This document shows positions 50,501 through 61,000 of a DNA stretch of 64,000 bases, piece by piece. Numbering within the stretch: the first letter of the stretch is position 1; every line of letters starts with the position of its first letter. Location: positions 7,998,001 through 8,062,000 of the forward strand of contig NC_059486.1 of NCBI RefSeq assembly GCF_018139145.2, read 5' to 3'. Both the position numbers and the translations under genes were made by a program. Under the pieces are notes generated by a model, which did not search any database, was not told where the DNA came from, and saw only the letters and a program-made list of their open reading frames with translations. The stretch comes from Gymnogyps californianus. Taxonomy: Eukaryota; Chordata; Aves; Accipitriformes; Cathartidae.

Positions 50501-51938
50501 GGGAGGAGAAAATGTGGTGCCCTTCTAATGCTGGCCACAAGAGCATGTTTAACAGTGTCCCTTCAAGGTCAATAACACCATTCTCAGCTGCTCAAAACAG
50601 CATATCGGTAGCAAAACCAGTGCGAATTAGATTTGGGAGAAGGCTGGTTGGTTGTTGTTGTTTTTTCTTTCTCTCCACAGGCTTCAGCCTGGCAGATAAC
50701 CAGATTCCACCGCAGATGTAATTCAGGCAAAATACAATCCAGAATATGTGGGCCAATGTATGATTTCTGCGAATGGCAGCAAGATATTGCTGCTGAATGG
50801 CTGTCTGCTTAGCAGCTTTGGAGGAGTCCCTGGCTGTCAAGGCAGGTGGAAATCTAAGGAGCCAGTCAGTCAGGGGTCTTACTTTGTTCAAAGAAATTCT
50901 TTGTCCTACATTTTTCCTTACTTGTATTTGCAAGATTCATGAGATGATTGCTCAGATTTTTCCCCTCAGCAACCCTATAACAGGAAACCTCTTTACGCAG
51001 AACAAAGAAGTAGATTTGATCTAGTGTTTAGAGATAAGCTTTAGAGAGGCTGTAAATGGCTGAGTGAATAAACCCTGCTTTTTATTGGGTAAAGTTGCCT
51101 GTAAGACAGGCTGTTTTCTGCGGTGGTCCTGCCCTCCTCTGCTGGTGGAAAGTGTTCTTCTTTGCAGCTAGAACAATTTTCCTATAACTAACAGACATTT
51201 CTCCATACTCTTTCCAAAGTCTCCTACTTTTTCTCCTTTACCCTTTATCTTCAGTTCCTCTCAGTTACGTTTGCCAGGTGGGCAGCAAGCCTTTCCGGTG
51301 TTTCTGAAAAATGTTCATGTGGCAGATGCCACCCACTTTCTTTTCGATATTGCATTTTTACATTCTGCTGACACCTGCAGAGCCCATGCTCGGTCTGACT
51401 AAACTTTCCCCGAAGGAGAGGTTTTGTAGTGTTGGTTCTGAGTGTTATTTGGAGTTGAAAAGCACTCAGGGAAGCGCAGTGAGAAGTGAGCGTGCTTCTC
51501 TTTGTACCTGCTATGGAGATCAGTGGTTTAAGAATCCTATTCTGCTTTATGCCGGTGAAAATTGGAAGTAACACCAACTACAACAAGACTATATAGAAGG
51601 TAAACAGAAATGCAACAATGGAATGAAGCTTTTACACAGAGAAGCAAAATGCCAGGTTGCAAATAATTCAATAGGGTTGCAAAGCCCTATGAACCATGTG
51701 AACAATTGGTGCTTTCTGTGCTATGGAAGAAAGCAGCTTTACAGAGGGTGTCTGCAGTGTACTTTAGATCACTGAAACTGGCTCTATGGAAATTTCTGTT
51801 GTTAAATTGCAAATTCAGCCTTGCTGCATGGCTGGTGGGGAGGGGATGAGACTACTTCTCTATGTGATGATGGTGAATGGCAAGAAACTACGTGTTACAG
51901 CCGAAAGAGCCCTTACCTATAACTTTTCTTCTCCACAG
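47523..51938. other. Intron 1 (inferred), right end leading into exon 2
   Basis: The segment 47550-47990 is dense in ATTA/TAATT cores and contains GATGATGCATAAG and CAGCTG motifs. Near 50651-50680 a strong pyrimidine tract with CCACAG looks like an acceptor, but reading from it in the ZDHHC8 frame meets TAA within seven codons. No other exon is evident before the true acceptor at 51937-51938. Confidence 0.55.
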
Positions 51939-52060
51939 GTGCCCCTGGTTGACAAAAGCCATCTCCCCAGCCATCCCAGTGTACAATGGGCTCGTGTTCT
52001 TGTTTGTACTGGCAAACTTCAGCATGGCAACTTTCATGGACCCTGGAGTTTTCCCACGAG
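51939..52060 (+). CDS. ZDHHC8: ZDHHC8 exon 2 (TM2 and DPG motif)
   Basis: This 122-nt exon follows a pyrimidine-rich acceptor (CTTCTCCACAG) and ends at donor G|GTAACA. The first base completes a codon begun in exon 1 (phase 2; ACG Thr expected). The remainder reads [17 protein letters not shown], then a hydrophobic TM2 segment ([10 protein letters not shown]), then [11 protein letters not shown] is the conserved motif just after TM2 in DHHC enzymes. The exon ends one base into an Ala codon (phase 1), which exon 3 completes exactly. A longer open frame over the same bases is a shifted-frame shadow. Confidence 0.93.
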
Positions 52061-55000
52061 GTAACAGAGAATGGGACTGTTGTGGGGGGGATTTGAAAAC
52101 CCAAGCAAAGGAGGTGTCAGGTATCTAAATATGCTGTTTGCTGAACTAATCCCCTTTTTTCTGGTATTCTTTCTTGCAGACTTTATTTATTTATTTATTA
52201 TACTCAGCTGGCAGTAGAGGTGGGATGGTAGTGAAATGCTGGATACTCTCCATCTCTTTTCTGAGCTAGGAGGTGTCAGTTGTCCTTGCACTTGCTCAGA
52301 CTGGCAGTCAAGGGCACAGGGTTGCGTAGAATGGTTCTCCTTGAGTAGCTCTCCTGACTGATGTGATTGCGATTGCCATCCCCTGTGTCATGCTGGCACA
52401 TTGGATTTGAGTCACTGTCTTCACAATAGGTAGCAGAGCATGGTGGAGGGGAGAGGCTAAACTTTCTGAAACAGCTTCGTCAAACCAGACCTTCCAAAAA
52501 GCCTTAAAACAAATGCAAAAGCATTGAACGCTAAAAAAAATAATGATTAAGGCTTGCCTTAGAGTGTCTAAAAATGTATACATTTAGAAAGAAATGCCTG
52601 CTTAAATTAGTACTGATTCACAGCTGATTAAATAGGATAAAGATCGCTCAGCTTTTGTAATGAGAACCACAGTGCAGCTATCTCTTTAACACATCCTAAT
52701 GAGAGAATTATCACCTAATTTTATCCGTCTTCCAATAATTATTCACATGCAGTTTGCAAGCATAGACTGCTCTAGGCAGTCTTGCTAAACCAGTGGATCT
52801 GTGCGCTCTGCAAGCTGTGCTTTCTCACCTCTATTCACTGAATTCAATATCTATTTTGAATTGCTACCTGACAAGAACAAGGTACCTGTCCTGCTGGCTT
52901 CCCTGAATAGCAAGTGCCAGGTTTCTCCAGGTTGCAGGGTATAATGATGAGCATCTGTCTACTATTCCTTTCAGCTGAAGCTTTTGAACCCCTGATTAAG
53001 TGTTGCAGCACTCCAGTTAAGGAAATAATTGTGTGTAAAGGCAAACTAAGGCAAAGGCAAAATTCAGTCATTTGTGCAAGATTAAGTGACGGCGTGTTTA
53101 GGTGCTTAAAGGTACAAATAGGTGCTAGTGAGATTTTCAAAAGAGCTTAAGCACTTTCACGAGTTTCCTGGACTTTTTCGTTCTTCCATCTCAGCAGAGA
53201 TAGCAGTGGTTAAACATGCTTTGGGTGGGAGGTTATCAAAAGCATCCATGCTCTTTGCCTTCAGTGGGAGGAGAACTGGAAAAAAGTTGTTCAGTTTTGA
53301 AAATCTCAGTCTGGGAATCTAATAGCTTTGTGCAACATAGTTCTCTCAGACTGGAGCCTGGAGCCGGTGCTCACCATGGCCTGTGAGTGATCAGTACTGA
53401 GTGTATTGTAAATTCATACCTTCCTTTGCACTTCTCTAACTTCCTTTTGCAAACGGGTTCTTTATTTTGGACTTTGCATTTAAAGGAGAAACACACAGGA
53501 AGATCAAATAGAAACTTTGAAACTTTCCCATCAACTTCCCTCCCTTCCCATCTCCCTTAACACAAGGGAGTCAGGAGCAAAGCAGGAAGAGGAGGAGTTC
53601 CTACAGCTCGCCTTTCTTCTGTCTCTTTCTCTTCATTTGTGGCCTTGGCCTTATATCTCTATGCTGTGCCTGTGCTTGGTCTGCAAGAGGCTGGGAGCAA
53701 GGGGAGTGGGGAAAGGGTGAGAAAAGGGATGGAAGTCATCCTGGAAGAAAGTGATGCAGTAGGAGTTTAGATGAGAGAAGGAAGCAAACTGATAAGGAAA
53801 AGATAAGATGGAAAAGACTATAAATACCAGTGCTGGGAGGAAAGAGGAGCAGATGTTATTTCAGATCACAAGTGTGCATGTGAAAAAAGCTATCACCACC
53901 CCACGCCGCCCTCAGAGCTGCCAGCGCAAGGAGTTCAAAAATTGTAGGAGTCATTTAAAATGAACACACAATAGATCCATTTGCTTTCTGTTATTGAAAT
54001 TAGGTTTAGTCTTCTTGGTTTTCAAGCTTCTTAGCACATTTCTGATAGTCACAAATTTACTTCAAAACCAAAACAACAAATAAGCAATACAAAAGCTGAG
54101 ATTTTAATGAAATCACATGATTCCTTTAAGGAAGCCACGAAAAATCATAAGATATGTTATAAAAACACGAGACTTGGCTGCCCTGTGTCAGTGGATCAGA
54201 GTATGAGAATCTGTGTAGTAAGATACATTCCTCTGCCAATCCATTCTTCTGCTCTGATCACTGAAAGCTGGAAATAAACACATTTCTAGCTATATCGTAT
54301 AGGCTTACAGGTTCTCTGGCAGATAGAACTTGGGCTATGGGGGAAGTAAACCCAGCTCACTCTTGTATTGTTGAAGAGGGCCTGAATCAAACTCCCAGAT
54401 CCATTACTCATTTTTGAATCATTTTTTAATTTGTTGGCTCTCTGAATGTTTCTGGTATGAATCAGGATTGGCTCTGTGCGAGTGAGTTGCCAGTAATACA
54501 CCAAAATGAATGAGAAGGAAAGGAAGTATTAAGTCACTGAAATTGGGGCTACGCTGACAATCTGATTTACAGTCTGGGTTGAGACTGTCAATGTTCTTTG
54601 CTGGCTGATTATAGATACCAGCTACAAACTGGCTTCCAGTATTTTTGACGTGAATCTATTTCATAGAAACTCTTCAAGTAGGTGTCAATTCTGCAAGAGT
54701 AATGTGTTTATATGCATGTAGGTATATACAATGTCCAGACTTTTTGTCTGCATAGTCAGTGTTTTTAGAAAAGCTTAAATAGTTTGACTGTTCTAGTGTC
54801 TTGTTTTCATATGCCCACATGTGTTACACAGCATGGGCTAGTTTATAATAATATTGAAGAACCTACAGATTGTATTTATAGAAGTGCCTAAGGGATTTAG
54901 AGTCTAGCTCTCACTAAGAGTCCCACTGACTAGTTATGAAAGAAAATTATGGAGAATGGTGCCAGTACAGCACTCTGCTTCCACGCACAAAGGTTAATCC

Positions 55001-58000
55001 AGAGAATACTCTTGCAAGGTAAATACTGTAGCTGAGCCAGATCCCAAGCTTATCTAAGTGAAGGGAGAAACTCCTTCTGAAGTCAATGGAAATTGGATCG
55101 TGATAACACATGTAGAGAAGATTTAATATAGAACTAAATGACAGTGATTGATGCCCCGCTGGGACAATATTATCAAATTCCACCTGATTTGGAGCCAGTC
55201 AACCAATGCCAGCTGCACTATAATGTTTAACCAGGTGTTAAATATATATGAATTTCTTAGATTTTTCTCTGTCAAAAGGAAACAAAGATCGATCACAGGA
55301 ATCTAGAATAAAAGATGAACTTTCATGAACGTCATTCTCATTTTTTTCCTTTTCTTCCCAGTATATATTTGTCTATTATAGACTGGCTTTTATTTTGTGC
55401 ATTTATTTTTAAATGGCCTCTTTTCTTAAACAGGGCAGTGCTTAGCTGAGATGATCTGCCCTCCGTGTTGTCCCTAATGAGATGACTGCGATATTGTCAT
55501 CCTCATCTTACTAACGGCAAAGAGAGGCTAAATGACTAGCTCAAGGCCACAGAGTGAGAAAATTAGAATACAGGACTTCCTGACTCCCAGTCCTATGCTC
55601 AGATCAGTAGACCATGCTGCCTTTGAGAGAGGTGAGATCTTCCCAGTTATGTACTGTTATTAGAGCAAGAGCATTCTGGGTATGCTATGAATAGGTGAGC
55701 ATGGCATATACTATAAAGAAGTAAGCACTGGTGCAAGGGCTTGTCGTGGGCACACATATTACTTTAGAATGGTATATCCCACTGTGGCATCAGACTCCCT
55801 GGAGTAACAGGTCTTTGGGATGATTGTGAGCTGACACTAGAGTGCTGAACAAATCGGCCCTCAGGGTCATCTGGGTTGATTTTGGGGTTTGAGCTAGTGC
55901 AACCTTCTTCTAATATCTGTCAATGTAATTTCTTTCACTTTATGTGCTGGTAGGCTAACATTGAATTAATCCCAAATGCATGCAGCAGAAATTCTCGCAA
56001 CAAGGGCTTGGGTGATTTCCATCCCCTCTTTGACTCTAGTTTGCAGCTCATCTTATTCATCCTGGTTGTAAATGCTGGCTAAGACTCAAAGACTTCTCTT
56101 TGTCCAGGGGCTGGTTAGTAAGGCAGCACGGCACTCCTATGGGAGGGTGCTAAAATGAGCCCTGATCACTGAAGTGTTCTGCAGCCCGGACAACCTGTTC
56201 TGACAGTCCATCACTTCCACCACTCTGTTATTTCTCTGACAAGCCCAAGAGCATGTGCAGTGCCCCTGTATCCAAGGCACTGACTGGATTAGCTCTTTTA
56301 TCTTTACCCTCTGTTATTTCCACTAACTTATAGTTTTGCATTGAGCAGCAGATGAAGATGAAGATAAAGATGACGACTTCCGAGCTCCACTCTACAAGAA
56401 TGTGGAGATTAAAGGAATCCAAGTACGGATGAAATGGTGTGCCACCTGCCACTTCTACCGTCCTCCACGCTGCTCTCACTGCAGCGTCTGTGACAACTGT
56501 GTTGAGGTAACAGTTCTGTTGATTGCGTGATCTGTTGGCTTTGCCTCAGTGATGGGGTTGCACATACTACTGGAAACATGCAGTTGGGTGCTTCCCCCAG
56601 TATTTCCGTTCTTGGAAGTTCCCAGCTGTAGCTTTGTTGATGGACTCTTACTAATTAGTACCATTTGAAACATAGCCCTCAGTTATGATGTATGTTACAT
56701 ATGCAATAATGTTTGATGTCAGCTTTGTTGCCAGTGATAATTAGAATAAAAATTTATAATGCTGGCTATGTCTTCCTTGAAGTAGCTAAGAGATCGTGCA
56801 TGTAAAAAAGGGGTGAATGGAAGAGTTGATGCAGAGGCAGAGTTCAGGAGAGCAGGAAATTTAGGGTGAACCATTGTAGCTTGTCATGTGTGACATTAGG
56901 GCTCATCATTTAATTTGGAACAAACTGGTGCCTACATTAGTGGACAAACAGAGGAGCTAGAGTGGTGTGTGAGCTTTAGGAAAACCAAACTCAGAATTCA
57001 GTGAGTGGTTCTCCGGTCAACGGAAGGTCCCCATGTTTGTTTCAACACACTGGCTCAGAGCGTGAACTTGTTCATGTTTCTAATGTTGGTCACTCTGAAT
57101 TATGGGACTTTCATGTTTCTTGATAGCCCTAGGGTCTTGGTGAGGCACACAGGATTTTTAAAAAATAACCCCCAAACAGTAATATGTGCTTTTGGGCTAT
57201 AAACATCTCCCAAACTTGTAAGTACAGAGTGCTGTATCCACAGCAGTGTATTGCCAGGGGGAATTTTTTATTGCTGAGTTAAAAAATCCACGTCTTAAGG
57301 ATCATTTCTGCTGCAAGGTCTATTTTTTTTCCAATAGAAAGATGAAATCTTTAATATGTCTAAAATACATTCAGCTGTGCCATTAAAATGAAAGGAATTA
57401 CTAATCAGAAAGGGAAAAAATACCAGAGTCAGGTGGAATGCTGTGTACACCATCTTTGTCCAATCCTCTTTGCCATAAGCAAGGAATAGTCCCAAAGAAA
57501 GCAGCACAGTTACGTGTGAGAGAAGGGCTGTCTGGGTTTATATTGTGTCTGTCATTTTCTCCTTCAGGGCAATATATATCTAAGTTATAATTATCTGGAA
57601 GCAGTGCTGTGCCTAGTAACCATTGATAAATAGGACAAGGCTATTCTGTTGTGGAAGACCTTAGAAGGGTGCGGGCATTGAGAAGATGGAGAGTAAGGAG
57701 CTGCCAAGGTCCCTGAGTAGAGGGGAATAGCCACAGCTGTTCATAAGTTGTGTCATACAATTTCTTTAGACTGCTGTGAATTGTTGAATAGAGCTGGATT
57801 TTTTGTAGAAAACCTGAGCCATCTATTCCTAGTTTTAAAACATAAATGTTTTCACTAATTCTAGACCCTGAGAATTGTTTAGATGATGGTAAATTCTCAG
57901 TTGTCCCATGGAATTTCTTTCTTCTGCCCTCCCCAGTGGCTCAGCATGAAAATTCATTTTCAACAAATGAAGTTTTCTCAGAAAAAGATTGCTCAAAACT

Positions 58001-61000
58001 CACTGGTATAAACACTTGCAATTTCATGCTGCCATAAGGCCTCCATGGGAGTCAGTTCTGCAGCAGAAATGAAAATGGGAGAGAATCCAAAAGTAACCTA
58101 AATAAAACAGCAGAATGCAAGGTGACTCTGCCTAGCTCTCCAGAAGTTTTATCGATGGTCAGATCAGTTGAGTGTTCCTTACTATTTTGGTGGGCAAGTA
58201 AGAAGCTCCGCTTGTATAATTAAATTATGACTGCTGCGGAGGAATGTAGGCAAAAAGCAGTAATGACTTCTGAATCAATAAATCATGGTTCTAAACAGCA
58301 TGCTTTATTGATTCCTGTGATGCTTATTTCCCACTCACCTGTCTGTTCTAGAGAGCTTGGAGACAGTGATAGGAGCGACTCTACTGGCTTTTCCATGTGG
58401 AACCCATTCAGGGTTGTAATTCACATCTTTTCACTTTCAGTCTAGAATGTGCAATAAAAATTCTTTTCCCAAATATAAAACTTTTGAGCTAATTTGATAA
58501 AAACGAACAAACAACAAAAGCCGACAACCCTTGCAGAAATAAAATCAGTTAAAACCTAAAGCATGCTGTGACCAGAGGGACCCAAAAGTGAATCTGTGAC
58601 AAAAGTAGTCAGATTTTTGTTTTCTTTACTGAAGTGTTTGCAGTGGGTTCTTATATAGTTTCATAACGGATAGATATTTCAGGCTGCATACAACCAGATT
58701 TGCACAATAGACATATGCTATGTCAGCATTTCAGATATAGCCTGAAATTATTTTTATTAAATTGCCCCTGTCATTTTCTAATGTGCTTTGAGAAAGCTCT
58801 AATCCATTTTCTTGTATTTTGTAAATTTTTGGTAAATACATTGTACAAAACTTAAAATACAAAAACCCCTTTGTCATCATTGAGGAAGATTTAAAAATAG
58901 CATTACCACAAAACAAAGAATAAACAATTAATTTGTTGATGTAATGAGTGTGTAGTATTTGTTCTGAAGAATGCAGAAATAAGAAGGGTTTATTTCTTGC
59001 ACCTGATCTTCTCTTCACATCAAGAATAATCCCATTCAAGACAGTGGATTTACATGCTTATAAAACTATGTAAGGATGCTTGAAAGGTGTCTGTGGCTTG
59101 CCCTCATTATTAAATCTCCTGTTAAAAGGGACCTGACTTTATGAGGGACTTTGAACTTCTGACAGACAAATAGTTAGGTTTGGGTTCATAACTGTTAATG
59201 AACTTGTGCAGAACTTTGCCTGTGTCTTATCCAGATGTTGCTTTTCTTTGGGCACCTGCTTGGTAAAAAAGTATCTTTTGTGATGTCCATTGTTTAAAGT
59301 GGCTTCATTCAGCTTCATATAAATACAGAAATGTGGGGCAGAGAATTCTGCAGCAGTATTGCATCTTCAAAACATTGTAGGCTATGAGAACTTCATTGTA
59401 ATTGACAACTCATGCTAAGGATGATAAAAAATTAGTGCTTCTGCTGCTAGCAGATAAATAACCTGTCTTTTATTTTTTTATATCCTCTGTTTGAACCCCA
59501 TAAACACTCAAGTACCTCTCCATCCATAGATACAGAAACCACTTGGTCCTAAGAAGAGCCTTACAAAGAGAGTCTAGCATGTTGTAAAGCTGCAGAACTA
59601 GCCTGATATAATCTTACATGATGATGGTTCAGATTTATCTCTGAGACAATGTATTTCCTTTTACCGTTTGGATATTGTTCTCTGTCTCTCCCCTTCTTTA
59701 CAAGGATTTTGACCATCACTGCCCATGGGTCAACAATTGCATAGGACGGAGGAACTACCGCTATTTTTTTCTCTTCTTGCTGTCCTTAAGTACGCACATG
59801 GTTGGAGTATTCACCTTTGGGCTCATCTTCATATTAAACCATATGGAAAAGCTGGGAGCAGCTCATGCTACCATTACGTATCCTTATTTTTGGTCTTTCA
59901 AGACTCAAGGTGGCCTTGAGGAAAATGTGAAAGAATGAATCTGAAGATTTGTCTTCCTGGAACTGGTGGAGATCTTCTCCTCTCCTGATCCCCCATTGCT
60001 CTTTCCCTGTAAATGCTTAGTGCAGGTTTTCCTCTGTACCCATCTGACCTGTGTAACCATCGATTACCTCCAAAACTATAGCTGACCTTTTGTCTATCTC
60101 AATCTTTGCCATGACAACCCAGCAGAAGGATATGCTGCCTCCCCACATTTTACTTCCAATTGGGTGTGACTCTGAACTGCTGGGTACTATTTACTGTATT
60201 TAAAACAGAGTTTTAAATATAGTTACTGTATTTTAAAGCGGAGTTTGCCCTGGAAGCAGCCCCACTGCATGCTGGTGTAATACATGAATCCCTGGCTATG
60301 AGGGGTGCTTCTCTTGTTGATAGATTAGTGCGGAACGGTCTTTACAAGATGGTTAGAGCCAGAATCAATGAGTTCACATTATTTTTTAACCGCCGCAAGG
60401 ATAAGGACCCAGGCTAGGAGCAGATGGACTTGACTTTGAGATAAAATTTAGTTAGCCTAATTAAAGGTGAGGGACACCCTCCCTATTTCCAAGATTTTTT
60501 TTTTTTCTCCTTTTCCTCTTTTTCCCTTCACTCATCCCAGTTTCTTTAACTCCTGGATACAGAATGGCTGTCATGTGTGTGGCTGGGTTATTCTTTATTC
60601 CAGTCATTGGTCTCACTGGCTTCCATATTGTTCTAGTGGCCCGAGGGCGCACAACAAATGAACAGGTAAGAAGCAATCCTTTTCTGTGTTTGTGGCTAAG
60701 ATGTTGAGTTGGGAAGGAAAGTCAGCAAGTCAGCTTGGGTAAAGCAAAAGATGATCCAAATCTTAGCAGTAACACTCTTACTGGAGGTTTTGTGAAGATC
60801 TAGGAAGGTTGCCTAGTTTTTTATTTTCAGATTTTTTTCTTTAATGCACTACAAGCAAAGATTTCCCCCTTCTAACCACAGAGGATCATCCTAGGCTTAT
60901 TTACCATTTAAAATCTACTCATGGCCTTGAAATAGGTTTTATGTGGTGAGTACCGTCAACCCCAGAAGTTCAAATTTTATGAGTCAGACTGAACAAATCA

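Larger units (their letters stand above)
52061..56348 (+). other. ZDHHC8 intron 2 (4288 bp)
   Basis: Begins GTAACA and ends TTGAGCAG. It contains a short TTTA microsatellite (52182-52199), old interspersed repeats at about 53085-53165 and 54875-54940, and a MIR-like relic at 55497-55625. No gene inside. Confidence 0.85.

Noticed and set aside
1..51938. ZDHHC8 exon 1 within the window
   Set aside because: I looked for coding resembling the short N-terminal TM1 exon (a lysine-proline-rich start, then a hydrophobic segment ending FVFT before a GT) and for a CpG-rich start region. None was seen. A systematic search could still find a diverged or alternative first exon.
51786..52064. Open frame of 92 codons overlapping exon 2
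   Set aside because: It reads exon 2 in the wrong frame. The correct frame gives the conserved CPWLT...MDPGVFPR sequence.
59675..59704. Upstream ATG in frame with the DHHC exon, suggesting a start inside intron 3
   Set aside because: The bases just before 59705 are a pyrimidine tract and acceptor, and exon 3 joins exon 4 perfectly in phase. The ATG is intronic.
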